The notes: generated by a model not told the origin, from the sequence alone. A DNA stretch of 11,918 nucleotides from Pigoraptor vietnamica (GCA_943704525.1 CALSCQ010000028.1:1-11918); one strand, 5' to 3'. Positions 1-11,758 are shown, numbered from the stretch's first letter. Translations and numbers: made by a program.

Positions 1-88
1 CCCCAACACACACACCCACGCATACGCGCGCGCGCACAACACACCAGAGCACACTTCACACGACAATGCGCGTCGCACATCGACCCAC
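1..88 (-). other. Partial intron 3 of COQ2, CA/CG-rich on the plus strand
   Basis: This is sequence downstream of the exon 3 donor (G|gtgggt at 88). On the plus strand it is an impure CA/CG repeat (about 5-50), so the sense transcript is UG-rich here, as in several other introns of the window. No exon is recognisable before the window edge. Confidence 0.6.
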
Positions 89-865
89 CCAAGAAGGCCT
101 GAGGCCAGTATGTTACTCGCTTCATGAGAGGGTAAGTGGCGACCAGCGCAAGAGACGACGCACCGACCGCAATGCTGCAATGACCACACCGCAACGACGT
201 GAGTAACACGGAGGGAAGCCGCTAATGCAACACACACGACGACTGGCGACGAAGGCAAACGCAGATCCAAAACACGTGCCTGTACAAATTCAAATTGACG
301 AGAACTGCGAGGCCAGCGGACAATTGAGCGCCAAGGAAGACGATCGCACGGAACGGAGTGATTTCACCCGAAGCAAGCGGCCGCGTCTTCGTGCGTTCAA
401 CCTGCATGTGAACCACGGAGCTTAAATCTAACACGGGCGCATCAACACACAGTTTTAACGTGCACAACGCGGCCAAACCTTTCGATCGAAATCGCGGTCC
501 CACAAGTCGTTAATGGTGCACCCAGCGCCGCGCATGATCACCGCGCCCACTCCAAAGAGCGCCAAGAGGCTCATGTCAGGCATGCTCCCAGCGCCAGCCG
601 CAAGCGCAATGCCCCATGCGCCCGGAAGATACAACAGCCACGTCCCGATGGGTTTGTCGAGGCGCATCAACCGTAAATATGGCTGTGTTCTTGCCGGAAA
701 TCGCGCTACAATGTCCGCAGCAGTTGCGTATGATCGCGCGGTGACACGGCGCGACGCGTTAGGGACATGGGGTCGTCGCACTAGTGCACATGGGAGGAGG
801 GGTCGCGGGCGGGCGATTGCATGGAGCGCCTCCGAACACCTACATAACGCACGCACACGCAGCAT
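89..865 (-). CDS. COQ2: 4-hydroxybenzoate polyprenyltransferase, mitochondrial (5' part, three exons, 3' end outside window)
   Basis: This UbiA-family membrane enzyme attaches the polyprenyl tail to 4-hydroxybenzoate in ubiquinone synthesis at the mitochondrial inner membrane. Read on the minus strand, exon 1 is 865-479, exon 2 is 401-280 and exon 3 is 174-89, giving about 198 residues; homologues have about 370. The start is the first in-frame ATG (865). The first 50 or so residues are Arg-rich with no acidic run, ending near RSYATAAD, as expected for a mitochondrial presequence. Diagnostic motifs are [15 protein letters not shown], the first Asp-rich prenyl-diphosphate/Mg site NDLWDRDFD (residues 119-127), [11 protein letters not shown] across the first junction, and [13 protein letters not shown] in exon 3. 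Intron 1 (478-402) is GT-AG. Intron 2 (279-175) needs a GC-AG donor. Intron 3 starts GT at 88 and runs off the window. The second Asp-rich motif lies outside. COQ2 is preferred over other UbiA members because of the TYPLMKR and RLDKPIGTW segments. Confidence 0.93.
175..279 (-). other. GC-AG intron 2 of COQ2
   Basis: Read on the minus strand, the exon ends TTG TAC AG and the intron begins gcacgt. It ends cattgcag, and the next exon begins CATTGCGG. Joining them makes TAC AGC ATT, giving Y-S-I followed by [10 protein letters not shown], which matches the conserved COQ2 stretch. The nearest GT (three bases further on) puts the downstream exon out of frame. A branch-point-like TTACTCAC lies at 206-199, about 25 nt before the acceptor. 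GC donors are a known minor class handled by the major spliceosome. Confidence 0.8.
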
Positions 866-1187
866 TCTTATGGCAATACTCGACACATGCACACGAGTCC
901 GCTTGCAACGGCCGCGCTCTTGGGCACTGCTCGGCTGCTCTGTTTTGTCGCGAGCAAACAGTAACACGTTACAAAGTTGTTTTTAACCGAGATTTCGCTT
1001 GAAAAATGAAACGTATCCAAAAACCGCGACAGCGGAAAAATAAAGGCGAATCGGCTTTGAAATAAATGCCGTTTTATATGAAATTTGTATGAATAGTGAA
1101 ACTGAAAATAAAAGCGATCGGCGGTTGTGAATTAATTAGTCGCGTCAGTGCACGTGCTCTCTCTCGTTCGTTTCACTCGGCCGCATC

Positions 1188-1274
1188 CCTCTCTCTCTGT
1201 CTCTCTCTCTCACTCTCTCTCACACACACACACACACTCTCTCTCTCTCTCTCTCTCGCACACACACTCTCTCG
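1188..1274. repeat. Compound (CT)n/(CA)n microsatellite in the divergent promoter
   Basis: Alternating CT and CA runs fill this stretch, with minor interruptions. On the opposite strand it reads as GA/GT repeats, including GAGAG motifs. It lies about 135-220 bp upstream of the helicase ATG, so it may be in the promoter or the 5' UTR. Pyrimidine tracts near start sites are common in many eukaryotes; a function here is inference. Confidence 0.9.
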
Positions 1275-1326
1275 TTGAAAGTGCTGCGTGCTGCGAACTG
1301 TACTCAGCGTGCGCGTGTCGAAGGGA

Positions 1327-1334
1327 TATAATAT
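1327..1334 (+). promoter_or_regulatory. TATA-like element upstream of the helicase
   Basis: TATAATAT lies 74 nt before the helicase ATG in locally GC-rich sequence. Position and composition suit a TATA box for a short 5' UTR. The call rests on one short motif only, and such a motif can occur by chance. Confidence 0.25.
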
Positions 1335-1356
1335 CGTCTTTTCTGTGCGCATCTAG

Positions 1357-4611
<3,255 letters not shown>

Positions 4612-5340
4612 AATGGGAGCTGATTTATTTTAGTTCATTTTCATGCTGCCGGGAAGTCCAATTTTAGGCGAAGTGGATACAATGACAATACTAAATTTGG
4701 CTATCCAATATTTTGAATTTGGTGAGTGCTGTGAAATTGAGTGCAAAATTCAATACAATCGAAATTAAAACAGTGTGACGCCCATCGCGTGGTTTGCAAA
4801 CTACGACAGTCACCAACACCCGCCAAGTTTATTTGATACTATCTGTAAAAAGTGCGAATTTCATCCATTTTTTTCAAATTGTGAGCACTCCCCCTCATGT
4901 GGTGCACTAGAGCACCCATCATGTGGTTGCCTCCAGCCCTAAAATAGAATTATGCTACATTTTAAATACTAAAATAGGAAGACATGGGCCGATCGCTAGG
5001 CGACGGTCGGGGTGCTCTCGTCGCGAATCGCGAAGGGCTGCCTCCGTCTTCCCCGTCGGAAATCGTCCTCGCCAATCTTTTCGTTCTCTCGCCCATTCTA
5101 TCGCATTGCTTCTTCACAAGGGCCTCTGTGTTTGTGCTTATTTCGTCTCTTTCCCTTCTCCTCTGTCCTTCTTCCTCGGAAACCCTGCCGTTGCTTACGA
5201 GACGTTTTCGCTGGTGATGCTAACGTTCTTCTCGTCGTTCTCGAACGAAGACCGCGTGGCATTTTCCGCACTGCTCAACGAACGTTTTGAACCGTCGCCC
5301 GCGGGGAAAGCGCGCGCACACTCTTCCTAAGTGTGATTAC
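4612..5340. other. Intergenic region between helicase and receptor gene
   Basis: From the stop codon to about 4980 the sequence is AT-rich, unlike the GC-rich coding DNA, and probably carries the helicase 3' UTR and terminator. No canonical AATAAA was seen; a TGTAAAA occurs near 4843. A 9-bp direct repeat CTAAAATAG lies at 4939-4947 and 4969-4977. Composition switches abruptly near 4985 to GC- and pyrimidine-rich sequence, probably promoter and 5' UTR of the receptor gene. No gene was recognised on either strand. Confidence 0.6.
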
Positions 5341-5386
5341 GCGACCGGCGACGGCCCGCCTAGGCAGCTTTCGTAGCTGCGGTCGC
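5341..5386 (+). other. Nested inverted repeats in the receptor gene leader
   Basis: GCAGCT (5364-5369) pairs with AGCTGC (5375-5380) around a 5-nt loop. GCGACC (5341-5346) pairs with GGTCGC (5381-5386), which directly abuts the inner stem. Together they could fold into a stacked stem with a 17-nt bulge in the 5' UTR or at promoter DNA. Transcription of this stretch is assumed, not shown. Confidence 0.45.
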
Positions 5387-5404
5387 ATCCAATCGAGGGG
5401 TCTG

Positions 5405-5443
5405 ATGGGGCTTCTCCGTGTCAGGGAGGGTTGCGCGTTGTAA
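5405..5443 (+). promoter_or_regulatory. Candidate upstream ORF (12 codons) before the receptor start
   Basis: ATG at 5405 opens a 12-codon frame closed by TAA at 5441-5443, ending 54 nt before the receptor ATG and not overlapping it. If this stretch is in the mRNA, it could lower initiation at the main start. Its peptide shows no feature of interest. The main ATG has a much stronger context. Confidence 0.3.
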
Positions 5444-5497
5444 GATCGCCCTCGGCGTTCGCGCAACCGCTGTCCCCTTTCGTGGGTGTCGCGCACC

Positions 5498-8400
5498 ATG
5501 GCGCGACGCGCGGTTGCGCTAGTGTTGTGCGCTGTCGTCTCTGCGTCTATCATTTTGGATGCGCACGCGACGGCCCCTGCGAATGTATCGCTTGGAGGCC
5601 TCTTCCCACAGAGCTTCGTCGACGGCTCTCCGCGATTGGCGGGTCTCCAGCGCGCGGTGGCGATGCAAATCGCCGTGGACGACATCAACAATTCGACGTC
5701 AGTGTTGCCCAATACCGTCCTGATCGGCCTGATTAGAGACTCGAGGGGCGACCCGAAGTTTGCGCTGGGCGAAACGCTCTCGCTGATGGACCAGAAGGTG
5801 GTCGGCGTCGTCGGCGATTCGTCGAGTGTGATCTCGCAGACGGTGCAATTCTTCCTCCGCCTCGTGAACAAGCCGCAGATTAGCTATGCGTCCACCAGTG
5901 CCGCGCTGAGCAACAAGGTGGGGCATGAGGCGCTGATGTGTGTCTGGGGCCGTAATGCGACTGACTATTCTGTGTATGCCGGCGCAAGGATGCTGTTGTG
6001 TGCTACTTGCTATGTGTGTTCGTGTCTGTTGCGGGTGTGTGCGTTAGTAATAATGTCGCTTGATGGCTGGACCGAGTGGCACGGCAGGTCGCTCGTCTCG
6101 GCCAGCGGAGGACGCATGCAACCCGTCGGCAGTGCACTCTTTGCGCTAAATGCAATCACGCTGAAATGCTCACTCGTCTTCACTACTCCCCGCAGGACCT
6201 TTACGACTATTTCCTGCGCGTCGTCCCTTCGGATGCGTTCCAGGGGGAGGCAATGGCGGCGCTCGTCAAGAGCATCAACGCGACACGCGTCGCGACGATC
6301 TCTTCAGACGACGTGTACGGCGCGTCTGGCATGAACGTCTTCCTCTCTGCCGCCGCGCGCATCGGAATCCCCATCCTCACTTCGCAGATCATCACGGCCG
6401 GCAATTCGGACGTGTCGTCGCAGATGTCCGTCCTCCGCGACTCGGACGCGAACGTGATCGTCGTTTTCATGAACGATCCCGAGATCCAGAAGATATGGTC
6501 GCGCCTGGCGCAGTACAACCTCACAGCCGATCGCGTGCTGTGGGTGTGCTCTGACGCGATCACGCAGGCGTCCGTGATTGGCGCCAACACGTACCCGCTG
6601 AGGGGTCTGCTGGGCTTCAACCCGAAGCGGCCGTCGGGGCCTCTGTTCGATGCGTTCATGAGCGCATGGAACGCGCGGTCGGGCTATGCGAACGTGACGA
6701 TGAACAACATTGTACCGTTCGTCTACGACGCCGTGTGGGCGTTCGCGTACGGCATCGACACGATGATCAAGGCTGGGAAGGACCCCTCGGCCGGCCCAAC
6801 GCTGCTCAAGACGCTCCTCAACACGACGTTTGACGGGATAACAGGGCGCATATCGTTCGACAAGAACGGCGACCCGCCCGGCCGTTACTCGATCATTCAC
6901 CTCAAGGGAGGCGTGCTGTACGAAATCGGCGACTGGACGGAGACGACGGGGACGTATCTCAATCGGTCGATGATTGTGTGGCCTGGCCCTAATCCGTCGT
7001 CGTTCACGTCGAGACTGTGCGAGCCGCCCTGCGTGAACGGCGTTTGCGCTGCGCGGGATCGGTGCGTGTGCGCGACGGGGTGGTCTGGGACGGCCTGCGA
7101 TGCGGCCGTGTGCACTTCTCCCTGCGTCCACGGCAACTGCACGGCGCCGGAGACCTGCTCGTGCTCGACAGGCTACAAGGGGTCCACGTGCGCTCAACTG
7201 ACCTTTGAGGGTGGGTCTTTCTGCGAGAAATTTTTTGTTTGTATGCTTGCTCGTAAGCTTGCGTCCATTCTGCTTGTTGGGGGTAGTCGTTGCGTGTCTG
7301 TGTCTTTGCACTTCTTGCACAGCACCGCACATGCGCGTGTGTTATCGCCAGATCGAGTCTAAGGCGCCCGTTACGTCCCCCAGTTCCCATTGCGCCCTCT
7401 GTCGTCTACGCGGAAGACACGACCATGACGACCGTAAGCCTGCACTGGGTGCCGGGCCGCGAGGGCTCGTCGCCCATTACTTCGTTCGACGTGGAAATGT
7501 CTAGCGACGGCGGCGTTACTTTCTCCAACATCTTCACGGGAAATGCGACCTCCTACCTCGTGACCGGGCTCGCACCCGGTTTGGAATACGTGTTCCGCGT
7601 GCGCGGCCGTAACAGCGAGGGATCGGGTCTGTTTTCCACGAAGTTTACTGCGCGCACAACCGCGTCGTTTTCGTCTTCCTCGTCGGACACGTCGCTCGTC
7701 GTCGTTATCGTCGTTCCGATTGTGGTCACGCTGGCCGCTGCTGGCGTGGCGCTGGGCGCTTGGCTTCACTACCGAAGAAAGCGGCGCGTCATTGACCTCA
7801 CGCGCGGACCGAAGCTGGACCTCGACACGCCGCTGCAGAAGGTACGAAAATTGGCGTGATGTTTTGCGATTGATGGGAGAGACTCACAAGTTATCTATAG
7901 TCGAGTGCACGCGGAACGTGGAAGAGAAGAGCAACGTGTGGGCAACTCGTCGTTGTTAGTGTAGCATGTTGTCCCGATCTCAGGGGAGATTCATTGAGCT
8001 CAAGGTGCGTCTTGGTCACGTGCGCAGGTGGTGGCCGATCTGACGAAGCTTGCGTCGAGCCGACTGATGGATCGCAAAATGCGGCGCATTATCAAGAACG
8101 CCGTCGAGGTCATTGTGAGCGGCAACTACTTCAAGCCGGAGAACGTGACGGAAGACATGCGAAAGCAGTGCGGAAACGAAGCCGCCGCGTTCGTCAGCGA
8201 GCTCCTTCAGGTGCGTGGACGCGCGGATCTTGCTTGGTCCGCGCTGTGTGCGTATGCGCAGGTGTTCTTCTATGCTTTACTTCTCGATATTCGTATCTTG
8301 CGCCACTTCCATTTGTCCTTGCGCGTTTGTGGATTCCCCTTGTGCCTATTTCCTTACGCTTGCATGCCCAGGTGCGCAACCCCGTCATTCAAAGCGCGAG

Positions 8401-9949
8401 CGTCGCGTCGATTACGTCTGTCTCTCGCGACCGCATGGCCGTACGACGACACAGTCTCCTCAGCGCATCCAAGTACTCTGTGAAGGAATCGTCGTCGGCG
8501 GTGGTCGTCGTCTCGAGCGCCCACGCCCCTCCGGCAGTCGACGGCGTGGTGACGATAGAGAAGCCGCAGGACATGGTCCAGGAGATCGACGTGATCAAGT
8601 ACGATGCGTTTGCGCAGTGGTCTTTCGATTGCTTCCTCCTGGAGACCAACACGGCGGGTCGACCCCTCTTCTTCGCTCTGCGGCACGCCTTTCGCGCACT
8701 GGGCCTCCAGGCGCATTTTTCGATCCCAGACGAGATCATAGCCAACTTTGCAATCGAAGTGGAGGCGGGGTACAGGGCGGAGAACCCTTACCACAACTCG
8801 ACGCACGCGGCCGACGTCGTCCACGCGCTTACCGTGTTTGTGTCGCAGCCGATCGTCGCAGAGCTCATATCCCTCGAGGAAATTCTTGCGACGATTGTCG
8901 CGGGCGCCATCCACGACCTCGGACACCCCGGCGTGACGAACTCGTTCCTCGTGGCCACGCGCGATCCCCTCGCAATCACGTACAACGACCGATCCGTGTT
9001 GGAAAACTACCACGCCGCGTGCGGCTTTCGCGTCATGCTGGCGCCGACGTCCAACGCGAACGTGTTCGGGACGCTCCTCCCCGAGTCGTATCAACGCGTG
9101 CGGTCCATGTGCTGCGCCCTCGTCCTCGCGACCGACATGGCCAATCACTTTGAGCTCCTCACGCGATTCAAAATGTGGCGGCAGCAGTACGACGTCGCAC
9201 GGCGCGCGGCCCAGCAGACGTCGTCAGGCATTGGGTCCAACTCGATCCCAACCACGGCGCCGAACCGCCTCGTCCTCGCCTCCCCTGGACCTGGCCGCTC
9301 GATTGGCTCTGTCCGTTCGGAGGTCTCGGCGTCGAATCTCTCGCACGCGGGGAGCGTGAGCTCGAATAATTCCTTGGGAGTGACTGCGATTGCGAACGCG
9401 GCGATCGCCGACCTCATGCCGATGTTGTCACTCGCGATGAAGGCGGCGGACATCAGTAACCCGGCCAAGCCCTTTGCAATCTACTCGCAGTGGTGCCGTC
9501 GGATCGAGGAGGAGTTTTACCGGCAGGGCGACGCGGAGCGCGGGCGAGGGATGCCAACGTCGATGTTCATGGACCGGTCGTCGCCCTCGACGGCCAAGTG
9601 CCAGAACGGCTTTATCAGCGTGATTGTCAAGCCGCTGTACGAGCAGTGGGCGCGGTTTATCGGAATGGAAGGTGTGTGTGCGTGCGCGCGTGTGTGCGAG
9701 TCGTGCTGTGTGCGGGTGTGCGCACGTTTTGCTGTGCTAGCCGTGTGTGCTTCTGTCACGACGCGTGCGTCCACTCATCGCACGTTCAATGCCATTGCAG
9801 AGCCCCTCCGCCTTATTCACGAGAACCACGCCCGATGGCTGGACCAGCTGCAGAGCAACACCGCCCCTTCCTCTCTCACGGTCCCCGTGAAGACTCTTCA
9901 GCCCGCCGTCAGCGTTGTGTCGGCCACTCCGTCAGACCACTCCGTCTGA
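5498..9949 (+). CDS. Single-pass receptor phosphodiesterase: Venus-flytrap, 2 EGF, Fn3, TM, cyclic nucleotide PDE (1174 aa, six exons)
   Basis: A predicted cell-surface receptor with an intracellular phosphodiesterase hydrolysing 3',5'-cyclic nucleotides. Exons are 5498-5917, 6196-7210, 7384-7841, 8028-8210, 8372-9671 and 9801-9949, all GT-AG with matching phases. ATG 5498 (caccATGg) leads a signal peptide (about 1-24). Residues about 28-405 form a type I periplasmic-binding/ANF-receptor (Venus-flytrap) domain. EGF1 (C415-C441) and EGF2 (C446-C472) share identical spacing C-x3-C-x4-C-x5-C-x-C-x8-C. Fn3 is about 480-575. A TM helix (583-606) is followed by RRKRR. The PDE (about 765-1145) has YHNSTHAADV (H833, H837, D840), HDLGHPGVTN (H873, D874), YNDRSVLEN, AADISNP (D1052) and the nucleotide-binding glutamine Q1103 in CQNGFI. 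Metal ligands look complete, so it should be active. A Ser-rich insertion (about 973-1028) sits within the catalytic domain. The 614-760 linker is unrecognised apart from a PKA-like site at S720. An EGF-like identity is certain; the ligand is unknown. Confidence 0.93.
9672..9800 (+). other. Stop-free, frame-preserving intron 5 of the receptor gene
   Basis: This 129-nt interval (gtgtgt...attgcag) is called an intron because removing it joins FIGME to PLRLIHENHARW, as expected at the end of a PDE catalytic domain. Its translation is a Cys/Val/Arg-rich stretch typical of GU repeats. It is a multiple of three and contains no stop, so retention would insert 43 residues without shifting frame. Confidence 0.8.
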
Positions 9950-10788
9950 GAGGTTGAATGCATTGCCGTCTGGCTACTGTGTAGTTTGCGTTTGCGCCTG
10001 TTCGTCTGCGCGTGCGTGCGGTCCCTTTCAACATTCCAGTATTTCAATGGGCACTCTGCGGCAGCTGCGTGTGCGTGCGTTTGCGGCGTATTGTGTGGTG
10101 CATAAAACCGAGTGCCCCTATAATGGACGACCCGTCTGAGGCTAGCAGCCGCTCTATCAGGCGAGAGAAAATCAATAGATCAGATTTTTTCACCGGCCTT
10201 TTCAATTCCACTCTATGCACGCATCATTTCATCGGCCCAAACAGCAAAAACGCCTTTAATCATGTTCCGCCGGCCGACAAGCAAAGGGGCCAACGACTGA
10301 CGGACTGGCGGGTGCGTTGACGTCAAGACGCGGCTACCTTGAAAAACACGCCGCCACCGATATCCCGCAGGCGTAGCCATTGCCGTCGATAATTAGCTTG
10401 GTCGTGCCATCGGCGCAAGCGCACCCCAGGCCTTTGAACGCCGAATGCTGATGACGTACGGCGAAAAAAAACCGACAGACTATGTGCGAAAGAGAGAAAG
10501 AGAGACAAAGGAATGACGGGAACGCGCTTAGGACACACTGAGCGCACCTTTGCAAGCTCAGAGAGAGAGAGAGGACAATGTGAATGCAGTGGAAACCGAC
10601 CCGTCGACCAACCCCGTGTTACCCACACGAAATGCCAGTCTCAAAAGTAATGAGGTAAATCTGCGCACGTTTTGAGATCCGACCGGGCGCGCTGAGTTGA
10701 AACAGTAGAGCCCTTGGTGCCGAGTGAGCCAGGGGCGGTCGTTGGTGACAGAGTCTTTCTCACATTTTTTGGACCTGTGGAGCGCGCA
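9950..10788. other. Intergenic region between receptor gene and DinB-like gene
   Basis: The first 190 bases are T/G-rich and probably 3' UTR. No clear poly(A) signal was seen; CATAAAA occurs near 10100. From 10140 the sequence is mixed, with an A-rich run near 10464. GA-rich tracts at 10489-10510 and 10560-10574 lie about 215-300 bp before the DinB-like ATG and resemble the pyrimidine tract upstream of the helicase on the opposite strand. No tRNA or other RNA gene was recognised. A short Cys-containing minus-strand frame near 10334-10440 is not supported enough to call. Confidence 0.5.
10560..10574. repeat. Short (GA)n tract upstream of the DinB-like gene
   Basis: An uninterrupted GA run is preceded at 10489-10510 by an imperfect one (AAGAGAGAAAGAGAGACAAAG). 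Placement upstream of a start codon parallels the CT tract before the helicase. A regulatory role is only a guess. Confidence 0.6.
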
Positions 10789-11758
10789 ATGGGGGATGCC
10801 CAGTATTATGGCCACGCGCTGCTTATGTCGGACTACGATGTGTGGGCCAACGAAGTGCGTATAACTGTGCCGTACCTGCCGTCGGCCGACCGTACTCTGC
10901 CGCCAGCGGTACCGGCCGTGTGTCCGCCTTGACATCTAGGCGGCGTGGTCTGCGTGTGTTTCGATGCGTGCGCGTGTTTGTGTGTCTGGTGTGCCGTGTG
11001 TGTAGTGACATGCTAAGTCGGCCGAGCGTGTACAACAGTACCGTGTGGCCATGTGTGGCCTGTGTGCCAGTGTCACGGCGTCCGTGTGTGCCACTGTGTG
11101 AGTGTGCGTGCACCTCGTGCGCACTTGCTTGTGTTTTCAAACGGTTCTCGCCAAATGCATCGCTTTGTCGCCGTAAATGCCGACACTTTCACTCACCACC
11201 CTATGACGGCGCGGTCTCCCCGTGCAGAAACTACTGGAAGTCGTGCGACTTCTGTCGGACGAAGAGTACTATGGGCACTCTGGGCTGTGCTTTCGAAGGT
11301 CAGTGGAGGGTGTGCTCTCGATACTTGGGCATTGTTACACGCCATAACGCACGCACGTGTGCGCGCACATTAACTTACCCACGCATGCATATACGTGCAT
11401 GCATGCACGGACATGGCACGCGCACACATACGCAGTTACACAGCAAATCGGAGGAGCACTGTTGCAGCAATACGCACACACTGCACGCACACCGACTCGC
11501 GCTGCCGGCACTTTCTCTTTCTCAAAGAGCACGCCTCAGTATATGCGGTCCCATACTCCCATGAAGGCCCCGTATCCTCAGTGATAATTGAGGAGGGTTG
11601 GGCTTTGGGTGGGAGGGGGCCGCAGGCGACGCATTCACTTTCCGCCCGGATCAGTTTCTCTGCGCGTTGCATTATACTCATTTCTTCCCAATATGTTCCC
11701 CTCGACCCTGCAGTGTGCACGGGACTCTCTGCCACCTCATTCTCGCGTCGACGCTCTG
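10789..11758 (+). CDS. DinB/YfiT-superfamily protein, 5' part (three exons, continues past window)
   Basis: DinB-like proteins are small four-helix-bundle putative metalloenzymes; some members are thiol-dependent S-transferases, most have no known substrate. Exon 1 is 10789-10854 (22 codons), exon 2 is 11228-11298 and exon 3 is 11714-11758. Donors are gtgcgt, gtcagt and gtgagt; acceptors are gtgcag and ctgcag. The phases (0, 2, 2) fit. The 60 residues obtained read as a family N-terminus: LLMSDYDVWANE (residues 11-22), KLLEVVRLLSDEEYYGHSG, then VHGTLCHLILASTL with the next codon probably Trp, matching the usual pattern YNxWAN...LP.EEY...GTLNHLLxADRLW. H53 in GTLCH is the expected first metal-binding histidine; the later HxxxH lies outside. 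ATG 10789 is the first in the frame (gcgcaATGg). No full protein is available, so function is not assigned. Recognition is by pattern only. Confidence 0.75.

Noticed and set aside
865-967. Longer COQ2 start at 967
   Set aside because: That codon is GTG, not ATG, and the extra residues do not look like part of a mitochondrial presequence. ATG 865 is first.
6304-7332. Minus-strand open frame of 342 codons opposite the receptor ectodomain
   Set aside because: It is a shadow of a GC-rich coding exon. Its composition is Arg/His-rich and it runs into an intron of the real gene.
8215-9153. Plus-strand frame of 312 codons overlapping the PDE exon, and the opposite-strand frame 8354-9148
   Set aside because: Both lack motifs, while the overlapping frame carries all PDE catalytic motifs.
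10842-11564. Plus-strand frame of 240 codons over the DinB-like gene
   Set aside because: It is Cys/Val/Arg-rich from GTGTGC repeats and reads across both introns in a frame other than the DinB-like exons.
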